A DNA stretch of 64,000 bases from Halorubrum yunnanense (GCF_026586675.1 NZ_JAODIX010000064.1:21825-85824); one strand, 5' to 3'. Counted from the stretch's first letter, positions 27,666 through 39,332 are shown. Notes: generated from the sequence alone by a model not told the origin. Numbers and translations are program-made.

Positions 27666-28496
27666 TTATAAACCGTCGGTGTCGAACTTCCAGAGCCCGA
27701 CCAGCGGCGGCGCGATCGTCCAGAACACGAGCATCGACGCCGCCGAGATCTGCCGGTTGACGGTCTCGCCCGTGAACAGCTGCCCGCCGAGGAACGCGTT
27801 CGACAGGATCTCCACGCCGGTCTTCGGGTTCGACACGCGGAGGAACATCCGGACCTGCTCCGTCGACAGCGGGAGCGGGTCGACGATCCCGCCCGCGGCG
27901 CCGAGGAACTGCCCGGTGACGGCGCCCCACAGCAGCACGAAGAGGACGTAGATCGAGACGCCCCCGATCAGCGCGCGCCGCTGGGTCGACGCGGCGGCCG
28001 AGCACCCGACCGCGATCGCGACGAAGACGACGCCGAGGACCGCGGCGAAGACGGTGAACCCGAAGTACGAGCCGGCGTTGAACGCCGCGATGCCTCCGGT
28101 CTGCGCGAGCACGGCCAACACGGCGGCGGGCAGCAGGAAGCCGGCGAACACCGCGACCGACAGCGCGGCGCCCCGACCGACGACCTTCCCGAAGACGACG
28201 TCGGCCCGCGAGTGCGGCAGCGAGAGGAGCAGCTTCAGGGAGCCGGACTCGCGCTCCCCGCTCACGGCGTTGTAGCCGATCACGACCCCGACGAGCGGGA
28301 CGAGCGTCGTCACGAGGAACGGCCTGACGAAGAAGCGCAAGAGGAGCTCCGTCGCGAACTGCTCTCCCTGTCCGGTCGGTCTGATCACGAACGCGAACAC
28401 GGCCACGAGCAGCGAGAACAGCGCCACGAGGGCGATCATCCCGCGCGAGCGCACCGCGTCCTGGAAGTCCTTCTCCGCGATGGCGACGAGGCTCAT
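27666..28496 (-). CDS. ABC-2 type transporter permease
   Basis: 276 aa with about six membrane segments. The N-terminus VAIAEKDFQDAVRSRGMIAL is typical of ABC-2 exporter permeases of haloarchaea, followed by LVGVVIGYNAVSGERESGSL (the conserved E-R-E-S-G-S loop). It overlaps the ATPase gene by 4 bp. The substrate is unknown; such pairs export drugs, lipids or peptides. Confidence 0.88.
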   Translation of the reverse strand: MSLVAIAEKDFQDAVRSRGMIALVALFSLLVAVFAFVIRPTGQGEQFATELLLRFFVRPFLVTTLVPLVGVVIGYNAVSGERESGSLKLLLSLPHSRADVVFGKVVGRGAALSVAVFAGFLLPAAVLAVLAQTGGIAAFNAGSYFGFTVFAAVLGVVFVAIAVGCSAAASTQRRALIGGVSIYVLFVLLWGAVTGQFLGAAGGIVDPLPLSTEQVRMFLRVSNPKTGVEILSNAFLGGQLFTGETVNRQISAASMLVFWTIAPPLVGLWKFDTDGL

Positions 28497-29491
28497 CGCT
28501 CCACCTCCTCGTCGGCGGCGTCGGCGCCGCCGGTCGACGATCCCTCGTCTGACGCCCCGGTCGTCGGCGCGTCGCCCTCCGTGTACGCCAAGAAGAGGTC
28601 CTCGAGCGACGCCTCCCGGGTGTGGAAGTCGTCGACGGCGACCCCCGCGTCCTCCAGCGCGGCGATGACGCGGGTCTTGGCGCCGTCGGCACAGCTCACG
28701 ACGAGCGCGTCGCCGTCGCGGTCGACGCGGCTGACGCCGTCGACAGCGCGCACCGCTTCGACCCCGGCGTCGCCCGCACCCTCCGTCCCGTCCGCGCCGC
28801 CGACCGCGATCTCCAGCGTCTCCTCGCCGCCGACGGCCTCGCGGAGCCCCTCCACGGAGTCCTCGGCGACGAGCTCGCCCTCCCGGAGGATGCCGACCCG
28901 GTCGCAGACGGCGTCGACCTGTTCGAGGATGTGCGAGGAGAAGAAGACGGTCGCGCCGCGGTCGGCCTCGCGCTCGACGATCTCGCGCATCTCCTTCGCG
29001 CCTGCGGGGTCGAGCCCGGACGAGGGCTCGTCGAGGACGAGCAGGTCCGGGTCGCCGACGAGCGCCATCGCGAGCGCGAGCCGCTGGCGCATCCCCTTCG
29101 AGTAGCCGCCGGCCTTGCGGTCGGCGTCGTCGAGAATTCCCACGCGCTCTAACAGGTCGTCCGGGTCGTCATCGGCCTCCTTCGACCGGACCGCGAACTC
29201 GACGTGTTTCCGGCCGGTGAGACGCTCGTACACCGAGAAGCCGTCCGGGAGCACGCCGGTCCGCTGGCGGATCGCGACCCCGTCGCCGGTGGCGTCTCTC
29301 CCGAGGACGCGCACCGTCCCCGAGGTCGGGCGAACGAGGTCAAGCAGCATGTCGATCGTCGTCGACTTGCCGGCGCCGTTCGGGCCGAGGAACCCGTACA
29401 CCTCGCCCTCCTCGACGGTGAGGTCGAGGTCACGGACGGCCGTGACGTCGCCGAACTCCTTTCGCACGCCACGCAGCTCGATGGCGGTCAT
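28493..29491 (-). CDS. ABC transporter ATP-binding protein
   Basis: 332 aa. Walker A GPNGAGKSTTI, Q-loop region RTGVLPDGFSVYERLTG, signature GYSKGMRQRLALAMAL, Walker B LLVLDEPSSGLDP, then the H-loop FSSHIL. The extra C-terminal 100 residues (from about 225) form the acidic domain found in ABC-2 exporter ATPases. It is translationally coupled to the permease at 27666-28496. Confidence 0.93.
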   Translation of the reverse strand: MTAIELRGVRKEFGDVTAVRDLDLTVEEGEVYGFLGPNGAGKSTTIDMLLDLVRPTSGTVRVLGRDATGDGVAIRQRTGVLPDGFSVYERLTGRKHVEFAVRSKEADDDPDDLLERVGILDDADRKAGGYSKGMRQRLALAMALVGDPDLLVLDEPSSGLDPAGAKEMREIVEREADRGATVFFSSHILEQVDAVCDRVGILREGELVAEDSVEGLREAVGGEETLEIAVGGADGTEGAGDAGVEAVRAVDGVSRVDRDGDALVVSCADGAKTRVIAALEDAGVAVDDFHTREASLEDLFLAYTEGDAPTTGASDEGSSTGGADAADEEVER

Positions 29492-29533
29492 ACCCCTCGT
29501 TCCAGCGTCTCGGGATAAAGGGTTGCGGGTTCG

Positions 29534-32176
<2,643 letters not shown>

Positions 32177-33343
32177 TTATACCATCCGCTCGCCCGCGGC
32201 GAACACCGCCTCGGGCTCCTGCCACGCCTCGACGTCCTCGGTCGGGTCGGCGTCGAGGAGGACGAGGTCGGCTTGGTACCCCTCCTCGATTCGGCCGATG
32301 TCGTCGATTCCGAGCAGGTCGGCGGCGTTGACGGTGGCGGCCTCCAGCGCCGCCTCCGGCGAGAGGCCGTAGTCGACCATGTACGCGAGCTCCTGCGGGA
32401 TCTCCTCGAAGAAGTTGAACGGCGTCCCGGCGTCGGTGCCCATCGCGATCGGGACGCCGGCGTCGAGCGCGTGGTCCCACGCGTCGTCGAAGCGGTCGGC
32501 GGCGTCCTCGGCCTTCGCGACGGCGTCTGCGGGGATCCCGGCCTCGACCCCGTTGTCGACGATGCCCCGGAGCGCGCTCGCGGTCGGGACCCAGTAAGTC
32601 CCCCGCTCGGCCATCATCTCGGCGGCCTCCCGGTCCATGAACGTCCCGTGTTCGACGCTGGAGATCCCGGCCTCGACGGCGTTCTTGATCCCCGCCTCGC
32701 CGTGGGCGTGGGCCGCGGTCGGCGTGTCGGTCGGCGCGGCCGCGTCGGTGAACGCGGCGAGCTCTTCGGGCGTCAGCTCGGGGGCGCCCGTCACCGCGCC
32801 CTCGGTGAGAACGCCGCCGGTCGCCATGCACTTGAGCACGTCAGCGCCCGCCTTCAGCTGCTCGCGGGCCGCCTTCCGGACCTCGGCCGGCCCGTCGGCC
32901 TCCCGGCCGAACCAGTTGCCGTGGCCGCCGGTCATGATCACGTTGCGGCCGCACCCGAGGACCCGCGCGCCGTCGAGGTCGCCGGCGGCGACCGCCTCGC
33001 CCGCGTCGAGCGCGAGCGTCCCGCGGCTCCCGAGGTCGCGGACGGTCGTGACGCCGGCCTCGACCGCGTCCTGAAGGTTCCCCGCGGCCCGGTAGCTCGC
33101 GGCGTAGTCGCTTTCGGAGACCGCGGTGGAGACGTCGGGACGCCCGTCCATCATGACGTGGACGTGCGCGTCGATCAGCCCGGGAGCGACCACCTTGCCG
33201 CCGGCGTCGATCTCCCCGTCGACATCATCGGCGTCGCCCTCGACGTCGTCGCCGACCGCGACGATCTCCCCGTCCGCGATCGCCACGTCGGCCTCACGGA
33301 TTCCCGCGGCGTCGACGACCCGTCCGCCTCTGAGTACGTACAT
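32177..33343 (-). CDS. Imidazolonepropionase-like metal-dependent amidohydrolase
   Basis: 388 aa from ATG 33343 (MYVLRGGRVVDAAG). TIM-barrel amidohydrolase: metal motif LIDAHVHVMMDG, the carboxylated-lysine strand DVLKCMATGGVLTEGA, His in THAHGEAGIKNAV-like and SSVEHGTFM, and the catalytic Asp in AMGTDAGTPFNF. Closest in architecture to the Xaa-Pro dipeptidase/imidazolonepropionase-related group. Substrate not predictable; no pathway neighbours. An earlier in-frame ATG at 33454 would add 37 residues lacking similarity to the family. Confidence 0.88.
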   Translation of the reverse strand: MYVLRGGRVVDAAGIREADVAIADGEIVAVGDDVEGDADDVDGEIDAGGKVVAPGLIDAHVHVMMDGRPDVSTAVSESDYAASYRAAGNLQDAVEAGVTTVRDLGSRGTLALDAGEAVAAGDLDGARVLGCGRNVIMTGGHGNWFGREADGPAEVRKAAREQLKAGADVLKCMATGGVLTEGAVTGAPELTPEELAAFTDAAAPTDTPTAAHAHGEAGIKNAVEAGISSVEHGTFMDREAAEMMAERGTYWVPTASALRGIVDNGVEAGIPADAVAKAEDAADRFDDAWDHALDAGVPIAMGTDAGTPFNFFEEIPQELAYMVDYGLSPEAALEAATVNAADLLGIDDIGRIEEGYQADLVLLDADPTEDVEAWQEPEAVFAAGERMV

Positions 33344-33493
33344 ACTCCAACGAGGGGCGGTTCGACGGGTAAACGCTCGGGTCGCGGTCGTTCGGCCGTC
33401 CGTAGCTGTCATGCTGTCACACACAACCACATATAACAGGCCGGAGAATGTCAAACCACGGAAACGAATGGCGAACCGGACCGAGAGGGCGGG

Positions 33494-33817
33494 GTGTACG
33501 AACGGCGAATTGGCACCCCGACAACGAACGACGAGGCGAACGGCTACTGGCTGTTCGGGTTCGGCGTGCTGCTCGGGCTGCCCGGCGTCGCGTTGTTCTC
33601 CGTCACCGAGTCGGTGACGGTCACTCGCGGTATCGGGTACAGGCTGGCTGCGTTGGCGCCGCCGTTCATCATGCTCGGGGCCGTGATCCGGTTCCCGCTC
33701 CGCCGAGCGGGGACGTACCTCGGGTATCTCGGGACCGCCGTCAGCGTCCTCGGCGTCGTCTGGTTCGTGAGCATCTTCCCCGGCGCGGAGACCGAGACCG
33801 TTGACGCGGACGAGTAG
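33494..33817 (+). CDS. Small haloarchaeal membrane protein
   Basis: 107 aa from GTG 33494. Three hydrophobic segments: YWLFGFGVLLGLPGVALFSV, YRLAALAPPFIMLGAVIRF and LGYLGTAVSVLGVVWFVSIF, with an acidic C-terminus. It is convergent with the glutaredoxin-like gene, 40 bp away. No recognised function. Confidence 0.62.
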   Translation: MYERRIGTPTTNDEANGYWLFGFGVLLGLPGVALFSVTESVTVTRGIGYRLAALAPPFIMLGAVIRFPLRRAGTYLGYLGTAVSVLGVVWFVSIFPGAETETVDADE

Positions 33818-33857
33818 GGGCCCAGACGGTCGACGTCGTTGGCTTTTAAATACCGGA

Positions 33858-34130
33858 TCAGGACGCCGCCAACAGCTTCAGCCGCAGCTCGCGCTCGTCG
33901 ACCTCGTACTTGAACGCCGGGTGGCCGTCGATCAGTACGTAGGGGACCCGCTCGCCGTACTCCTCGGCGAGATCGGGGTCCTCGTCGACGTCGACCATGT
34001 CGAGGTCGATCGCCACGTCGATCCCCCCGGCGGTCTCCTCGATGGTCTCCCGGGCGGCGTCACAGAGGTGGCAGTCCTCGCGGGTGTACACCGTCACAGG
34101 GACCGCGGCCGTCGCGTCGGACTCGCTCAT
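33858..34130 (-). CDS. Glutaredoxin-like thiol-disulfide protein
   Basis: 90 aa from ATG 34130. Thioredoxin-fold protein with redox motif CHLC in VTVYTREDCHLCDAARE, a cis-proline region ERVPYVLIDG and short C-terminal helix. It resembles the DUF836/glutaredoxin-like group. Likely a small cytosolic disulfide reductase; haloarchaea use gamma-glutamylcysteine rather than glutathione. It lies 93 bp from the M50 protease gene on the same strand. Confidence 0.85.
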   Translation of the reverse strand: MSESDATAAVPVTVYTREDCHLCDAARETIEETAGGIDVAIDLDMVDVDEDPDLAEEYGERVPYVLIDGHPAFKYEVDERELRLKLLAAS

Positions 34131-34222
34131 GGTCGCTCGTTCGGTCGGCGGCGAAGAGTGGCTTTCGGTCGCCGCGCCGTCCCCGATTCGGGCCGTCGAC
34201 CCGCACGCGGAGCTCCCTCGGC

Positions 34223-35404
34223 TCAGAACACGTCGGGGTCGTCGCCGACCCGTCGGCGCCCGCTGATGACGCTGGGCGTGCCGCCCGTCTGAATGATGCT
34301 GAACGCGGTCATCAGGTCCGAGCGCGAGATGATCCCGACGAGCTTCTCCTCCCGGTCGACGACCGGCAGGCGGCCGACGCCGTGTTCCTGCATCGTCTCG
34401 AGCGCGGTCACCGCGCCCGCCTCCGGGCCGACCGCGACCACGTTCGTCGCCATCACGTCGTCGACGCGGTAGGCGTCGCGCTCGACCTCGCGGACCGACC
34501 GCGCGTCTTCCAGGGTTACCATCCCGACGAGGTCCTCGCCGTGCAGCACGGGATAGCCCGTGTGGCGCTCCTCGAACATCCGGCTCATCAGCTCCGCGAC
34601 CGAGGTGTCCTCGGCGACGGTGTGGAGGTCCGCGCGGCGGGTCATCACGTCGTCGACGGTGACATCCTCGAAGGCGGCCTTCAACGTCGTCTGCTGGGCC
34701 TCGCCGGAGGCGGCCATGTAGACGAAGAAGGCGAGCACGATCAACAGCAGCTGGAAGGTGAACAGGCCGACGATCCCCATGATGAACGCGAACGCCTTCC
34801 CGACCGCGGCGGCGCGCTGGGTCGCCTGCGCGTGCGGCTGGTTCCGGGCCAGGAGCGCCCGGAGGACGCGCCCCCCGTCCATCGGGAACGCCGGGAGCAT
34901 GTTGAAGGCAGCCAGCACCACGTTCAACAGCGCGAGGTAGCCGAACACGAAGCGGACGGCGTTCGCCCCGGCCGGCGCCAGGGCGAACACCGCGTAACAG
35001 CCGACGCCGACCCCGACGCTGACGAGCGGGCCCGCGACCGCGATCCAGAACTCGTGTTTCCAGTCTTCGGGGAACTCCTCGAAGCTGGCGAGCCCGCCGA
35101 GCAGCCACAGCGTGATCGACTCGATCTCGTAGCCGTACCGCATGGCGACGACCGAGTGGCCGAACTCGTGGAGGAGGACGCCGCCGAACAGTCCCAGCCC
35201 CGCCGCCAGCCCGAGCGCCCACGGCGTGAGCCCCCCGGCCAGCGCGGCCGGGTCGATCCCGGCGCCGAGTGCCCCGTTCATCACCTCGGCGATCATCCCG
35301 ACCTGCGAGCCGATGAGGTAGGCGAAGAGGGGCAACACGATCAGGAACGTCCAGTTGAGCCTGACCGGGATCCCCAGCGCCGTCCCGATCTTGAGTCCAC
35401 GCAT
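34223..35404 (-). CDS. Site-2-protease-like M50 metalloprotease with two CBS domains
   Basis: 393 aa from ATG 35404 (MRGLKIGTALGIPVRLNWTF). Intramembrane zinc protease: HEFGH in FGGVLLHEFGHSVVAMR gives two His ligands and Glu, and NMLPAFPMDGGRVLRALLA supplies the Asp ligand. Residues about 265-375 hold two CBS domains (VDDVMTRRADLHTVAEDTSV, VDDVMATNVVAVGPEAGAV) that bind adenine nucleotides and probably gate activity. SpoIVFB-like group. Substrate unknown. The frame stays open upstream to 35530 but without family similarity. Confidence 0.93.
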   Translation of the reverse strand: MRGLKIGTALGIPVRLNWTFLIVLPLFAYLIGSQVGMIAEVMNGALGAGIDPAALAGGLTPWALGLAAGLGLFGGVLLHEFGHSVVAMRYGYEIESITLWLLGGLASFEEFPEDWKHEFWIAVAGPLVSVGVGVGCYAVFALAPAGANAVRFVFGYLALLNVVLAAFNMLPAFPMDGGRVLRALLARNQPHAQATQRAAAVGKAFAFIMGIVGLFTFQLLLIVLAFFVYMAASGEAQQTTLKAAFEDVTVDDVMTRRADLHTVAEDTSVAELMSRMFEERHTGYPVLHGEDLVGMVTLEDARSVREVERDAYRVDDVMATNVVAVGPEAGAVTALETMQEHGVGRLPVVDREEKLVGIISRSDLMTAFSIIQTGGTPSVISGRRRVGDDPDVF

Positions 35405-35519
35405 ACGGCCGGGTTGGTCCGGTGTCCGTTTAAACATCCGGGCGGCGGCTCCCGGGGCATCCGCCGACGGTTTCGAGGGACGCGCGACGCCGCCTCCTCC
35501 CGTCGCCGCTCGGCCGCCG

Positions 35520-35528
35520 TTTATAAGC
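35520..35528 (+). promoter_or_regulatory. TATA box of the cupin gene
   Basis: TTTATAAGC, centred 27 nt before ATG 35551, so a leaderless transcript is predicted. It has the same sequence as the boxes in the 57-bp repeat units but is not part of that repeat. Confidence 0.6.
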
Positions 35529-35550
35529 ACATCGCCGTCGATCGGTCGGT

Positions 35551-35940
35551 ATGGGCGACACCACTCACGGCGAGGCGGCGGACGGGGTCCTGAAGCGCGC
35601 CGACGGGATCGACTACGAGGCGGTCGACGCCGCCGACGGGCTTCGGAAGGGAGTGCTCCTCGACGAGTCCGACGGCGCCCCGCACTTCGCGATGCGGCGG
35701 TTCGAGCTCGCGCCCGGCGCCGCGGTCCCTCGCCACACCAACGCGGTCGAACACGAGCAGTACGTGCTCGCCGGCGAGTACGTGGTGGGGATCGGCGACG
35801 AGGAACACATCGTCTCCCCCGGCGACGCGCTCCTCGTCCCGGCCGGCGCCGAGCACTGGTACCGGAACGAGGGCGACGAGCCGGGCGCGTTCATCTGCGC
35901 GGTGCCGAACGGCGACGACGAGATCGAACTGGTCGAATAG
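35551..35940 (+). CDS. Cupin-domain protein
   Basis: 129 aa single cupin. Motif 1 is in PGAAVPRHTNAVEHEQYVLA with His and Glu metal ligands, and motif 2 in DALLVPAGAEHWYRNEGDEP with the third His. These small cupins bind a divalent metal and may be isomerases or sensors; the substrate is not known. The gene has its own leaderless promoter and is flanked by unrelated genes. Confidence 0.88.
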   Translation: MGDTTHGEAADGVLKRADGIDYEAVDAADGLRKGVLLDESDGAPHFAMRRFELAPGAAVPRHTNAVEHEQYVLAGEYVVGIGDEEHIVSPGDALLVPAGAEHWYRNEGDEPGAFICAVPNGDDEIELVE

Positions 35941-35980
35941 CCCGTCTCGGCCCGTCGAAAGCTCACCTCAGCCCCGCCGC

Positions 35981-36784
35981 TCACTCGATCGTCCCGACCC
36001 GGTCCGCGACGTAGCCGAACTGGTCGCGGTAGCCGTACGGCGACAGCAACACGGGATAAAAGGGCTCGTCGGCGCGGAGCTGCTCCTCGCCGGCGGCCGC
36101 GAACGCCTCGCCGACCTCCACCCGCTCGAAGTTGCGCGCGAACACCTCGTACGCCTCGGCCTCTGGCTTCGGGATCCGGTCGCGGAGCCGGAACACCTCG
36201 ACGGCGTCGCGGCCGCCGGCGTCGACCGCCTCGTCGGCGCCCGGTGCCCGGAGCGCCCCGGTCGCGGCCAGGAACGCCCGCGTCAGCCAGTAGGCGTTGT
36301 CGGCGGCGCTGTCGGAGCCCTGCAGGCCGGCCTCCACCTCGAGCGTGTGCGGGTGCTCGATGAGCCGCCCCTCGGTGAACGCGTCGGTCTGGATGACCAC
36401 GTCCACCGGGAGGTGGGGAGCGACCGCGCGGGCGACCTCGTCCACGGAGTCGATCACCGCGAACGGCTCGGCGGACGACTGCGTCGAGTGGATCGCGAGG
36501 GTGGTACACTCCTCGACCTCGGCGAGGAGTTCGGCGGCCAGCCGCTCCTCGAGGGCGTCCGAGTCGGGGTCCCCGGGGAACGCCCGATTGAGGTCGGCGT
36601 CGAGGTAGCGCACCCCGGCGTCGAGCGCCGCCTCGTTGGCGACGATCAGCCGCACCGGTCGCTCGACGTCGGGGTCGCTGTCGACGAGCCGTCGAACCGC
36701 CCGGGCGCCGCAGGGCTCGTCGCCGTGGATCGCGCCGACGACCGCGACCTCGGGCTCGCCCTCGCCCAGTTCGTACACGTCCAT
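35981..36784 (-). CDS. Succinylglutamate desuccinylase/aspartoacylase family protein
   Basis: 267 aa. M14-like zinc carboxypeptidase fold: zinc ligands in VVGAIHGDEPCGARAV, the Arg/Asn-containing YLDADLNRAFPGDP, and the third His in TTLAIHSTQSS. Catalytic Glu probably in HTLEVEAGLQGSD. The family removes acyl groups from amino acids such as succinylglutamate or N-acetylaspartate. No arginine-catabolic genes are adjacent, so the substrate is undetermined. Confidence 0.87.
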   Translation of the reverse strand: MDVYELGEGEPEVAVVGAIHGDEPCGARAVRRLVDSDPDVERPVRLIVANEAALDAGVRYLDADLNRAFPGDPDSDALEERLAAELLAEVEECTTLAIHSTQSSAEPFAVIDSVDEVARAVAPHLPVDVVIQTDAFTEGRLIEHPHTLEVEAGLQGSDSAADNAYWLTRAFLAATGALRAPGADEAVDAGGRDAVEVFRLRDRIPKPEAEAYEVFARNFERVEVGEAFAAAGEEQLRADEPFYPVLLSPYGYRDQFGYVADRVGTIE

Positions 36785-36853
36785 ACCCTCTCGACGGGCT
36801 CGGCCGGTAAGTCGCGTTCGGATCGCCGCGGAGCACTCCCCGCTCGATCCGAC

Positions 36854-37405
36854 TCAGTGCGCCTCGTCGATCCGCTCGGCGTACTCGTAGTCGGCCGGGT
36901 ACGCCTCGGGCCGCGCGTCGTCCAGAGCGATCCGCCACCCGTCGAGCGCGGCGGGGTCGCCGAGCGCGGCCCGGAGCGTCGCCCGCACGTCATCGACGTC
37001 GACGCCGTAGAAGTCGTCTGGAATCCCACGGAGGTACTCCAGCGCGGTCTCGAACAGCGACCGCATCCCCGCGTCGCTCTCGAAGTCGGCGCGCTTGTAC
37101 GCGCCCGCCGCGACTTGTACCATTCCATGAAGAAAGGCGCTTTCAGCGGTTCCGCTCCCGTAATTATACCACTCGTCCTCGAAGCAGTCGTGCGATTCGT
37201 GGTACTCGCCGGCGTTGAAGAGCCGGACGCCGTGCTCCGTCGCCCGCCGGAGCGTGGCGTGCTCCCAGTGCCCCCCGGCGACCCGGGCGTCGCCGGGAGA
37301 GCCCCCGGTGTCCCGGTCATCCGTGTCGCCGCCGCCGGCCGCGTGCCACCCGGTCGGGTCCCCGAGCGGCGGGGCGACGCCGGGGTCCCGGGTGTGCTCG
37401 TCCAT
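36854..37405 (-). CDS. DUF309 protein
   Basis: 183 aa from ATG 37405. After a Gly/Asp-rich leader of about 45 residues, the conserved helical DUF309 core is visible: [20 protein letters not shown] and [14 protein letters not shown]. The metal-like E-H-x2-HD-x-E arrangement is characteristic, but no enzymatic activity is established for the family. Next on the strand is the aspartoacylase-family gene, 69 bp away. Confidence 0.85.
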   Translation of the reverse strand: MDEHTRDPGVAPPLGDPTGWHAAGGGDTDDRDTGGSPGDARVAGGHWEHATLRRATEHGVRLFNAGEYHESHDCFEDEWYNYGSGTAESAFLHGMVQVAAGAYKRADFESDAGMRSLFETALEYLRGIPDDFYGVDVDDVRATLRAALGDPAALDGWRIALDDARPEAYPADYEYAERIDEAH

Positions 37406-37555
37406 GCCAGAGTAACGGGCGGCGGGGGTGCTAACGGTTTCGCGCCGACGTCGGGGGAGCGTCACCGGCCTCGTCGCCTCGTCGCCGGCGCGACACTGAC
37501 GCGTAAGTGTGCGACACGCGCAATATTAATGCCTCTCCAGCGCCTCGATACATCC

Positions 37556-37894
37556 ATGCTCGACAGCGACGAGATGCCGTGTAGCGAGGTCGACGACGGG
37601 TCGAAACGCAAGGTCGGATCGTTGCTCGTGATCGGACAGGGGCTCCTCACCGCGGTCGCCCCCGGGCTCAGCGTGTCGCTCACGCGGAAGCTCCTCGCCA
37701 AGAACTTCGAGAACGCCGACGAGCTCGAAGCGAAGCCGGCGTACCGCAGGCAGCTCCGCGCCGTCGGCATCGGCGCCGCGGCGGCCGGAATCGCCGGCTA
37801 CGCCATGGAGGTCGCGAGCGAGGGCGCCACGGACGAGGTGACGTCTCCGGGCGACGAGACGCCCCCGAACGACGCCGACGAGGCGGCCGCGTAA
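37556..37894 (+). CDS. Haloarchaeal small membrane-associated protein
   Basis: 112 aa from ATG 37556. One or two hydrophobic stretches (VGSLLVIGQGLLTAVAPGLS, AVGIGAAAAGIAGYAME) and an acidic tail. An in-frame ATG at 37529 overlaps the AATATTAAT box, which more likely is the promoter. No recognised function. Confidence 0.65.
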   Translation: MLDSDEMPCSEVDDGSKRKVGSLLVIGQGLLTAVAPGLSVSLTRKLLAKNFENADELEAKPAYRRQLRAVGIGAAAAGIAGYAMEVASEGATDEVTSPGDETPPNDADEAAA

Positions 37895-37958
37895 GCGACC
37901 GCGCACGCGCTCGCCGGGATCGAACCCCTCTTTCCTGCGGCCGACGTTGAGTCGGTCG

Positions 37959-38876
37959 ATGGACTTCGGGCTCCTCTTCGCGATCGGAGCCGCGTTCGTG
38001 TGGGGGAGCTACATTTTCGTATTGAAGCGCTCCTTCTCCGGCTACCCGCCCGCGGGGCTCACGGTGCTCATCAACGCGGCGGCGATCGCGTGGTTCCTCC
38101 CCGTGACCGTCGCGACGAACGACCTCGGCGCGGCGGCGCTCGCAGGCGACCCGCTCGGTGCAGCCGGGACGATCGCGGCGTCGCTGGCGGCCGTCGACCC
38201 CGTCGCGGTCGCGGTCGTCGCCGGTACCGCGACGGCGACCGCGGCCGCGTTCGTGCTCTTCCTTCGGGCGATCGAGGGCGGCGACGTCTCCTACGTCACG
38301 CCGATCAACAAAGTCGTCCCGATGTTCGTGCTCCCGCTGGAGGTGCTGCTGCTCGACCAGGTCCTCGCGCCGATCCAGGTCGCCGGGGTCGTCCTCGCCA
38401 CCGCCGCCGTGTACGTCGCGAACTACGAGCCGGGGAGCCTGCTCGCGCCGCTCGTGAGCGCGGCTCATTCCCGGCCCGCACAGCTCGCCCTGGTGAGCGC
38501 GGCGTGTTACGCCGTCGCCGACCTCGGGAAGCGCGTGGCGCTCCAGGAGCTCGCGATCCCCGGGACGCTCTGGGTCCCCCTCCTCCTTGCCGGGGCCGGA
38601 CTCGTGCTCCTCCCCGCCGCGGTCCGGACCCCGCCCAGCGTCACCCGGCGCGACGCGCCGAAGTTCCTCGCGGCCGGCGCGCTCGTCGCGCTCGGCGAGC
38701 ACCTGACCACCGTCGCGTTCGCGTCGCTCCCGGCGAGCGTCGCCTCCCCGGTGATCAACACGCAGGCGATCGTCGCCGTCGTGCTCGGAGGGATCGTCCT
38801 CGGCGAGCGCTACTTCCGGGTCCGGCTCGTCGCCGCCCTGCTGGCTGTCGTCGGCGTCACGATGATCGCGCTGTGA
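37959..38876 (+). CDS. EamA/DMT superfamily transporter
   Basis: 305 aa from ATG 37959. About ten membrane helices in two EamA repeats: the first begins LLFAIGAAFVWGSYIFVLKR, the second PAQLALVSAACYAVADLGKR. Each ends in the typical SYVTPINKVVPMFVLPLEVL or SVASPVINTQAIVAVVLGGI segment followed by a Gly-Glu turn. Likely a metabolite exporter; substrate unknown. Confidence 0.88.
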   Translation: MDFGLLFAIGAAFVWGSYIFVLKRSFSGYPPAGLTVLINAAAIAWFLPVTVATNDLGAAALAGDPLGAAGTIAASLAAVDPVAVAVVAGTATATAAAFVLFLRAIEGGDVSYVTPINKVVPMFVLPLEVLLLDQVLAPIQVAGVVLATAAVYVANYEPGSLLAPLVSAAHSRPAQLALVSAACYAVADLGKRVALQELAIPGTLWVPLLLAGAGLVLLPAAVRTPPSVTRRDAPKFLAAGALVALGEHLTTVAFASLPASVASPVINTQAIVAVVLGGIVLGERYFRVRLVAALLAVVGVTMIAL

Positions 38877-38948
38877 GGGTCCCGATACCACCTCGGTGGC
38901 GTCCAACCGACGAGATAAAGAGGTGCGGTACCGAACTGCCGGCCGCGT

Positions 38949-39032
38949 GCGAGGGTAGCCAAGCCCGGAAACGGCGGCGGACTCAAGATCCGCTCCTGTA
39001 GAGGTCCGTGGGTTCAAATCCCTCCCCTCGCA
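38949..39032 (+). tRNA. tRNA-Leu(CAA)
   Basis: 84 nt without CCA or intron. Acceptor stem GCGAGGG with CCCTCGC, discriminator A. Anticodon stem GCGGA/TCCGC encloses CTCAAGA, anticodon CAA. The long variable arm TCCTGTAGAGG identifies a class II tRNA. T-loop TTCAAAT. The T-stem GTGGG/CCCTC has a T-T mismatch at its second pair, where an A is expected opposite. A partial copy of the 3' end lies 94 nt downstream. Confidence 0.93.
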
Positions 39033-39060
39033 TGAGCGCGTCCACAACGCGCGAATGCAC

Positions 39061-39126
39061 ACGGGGAGAGAATTTGAGTCAGGGAGCGCCTCTGGCGCGA
39101 CCGTGGTTCAAATCTCTCCCCTCGCA
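39061..39126 (+). repeat. Partial duplication of the tRNA-Leu 3' end
   Basis: 39101-39126 repeats the tRNA 3' end at 39006-39032 with one deletion and one substitution, ending in the same CTCCCCTCGCA. The segment 39063-39078 is an imperfect inverse of 39106-39120, and GCGCC-TCT-GGCGC forms an inner hairpin at 39086-39098. It looks like an attachment-site scar left by an integrated element, or the remains of a second tRNA-Leu. No integrase is nearby, and nothing else is evident between 39127 and 39332. Confidence 0.6.
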
Positions 39127-39332
39127 TCGCCGGGGTCCACCCCCGTGATGCGGAAGACGCTCTCGGAGCGCTCTTCCCTCGCAAAAATTCTCGAACCCGA
39201 CGAGCGACGGCTACGCGTACGCGCCACCGATACTATTTAACCACTCCGCGGCAGACGCCATCCGTCCCGGTGCGGTCGGGACCCCGTACCTCTCCCTAGA
39301 GCGGTCCCGGCCCCGGACGACCGGGTCGGTCG

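Noticed and set aside
34131-35222. Upstream extension of the glutaredoxin-like frame
   Set aside because: It is antisense-type shadow of the M50 protease in another frame; the real protein starts at ATG 34130.
39061-39126. A second functional tRNA-Leu
   Set aside because: Only the T arm and acceptor 3' half are present; there is no D arm, anticodon arm or 5' acceptor strand.
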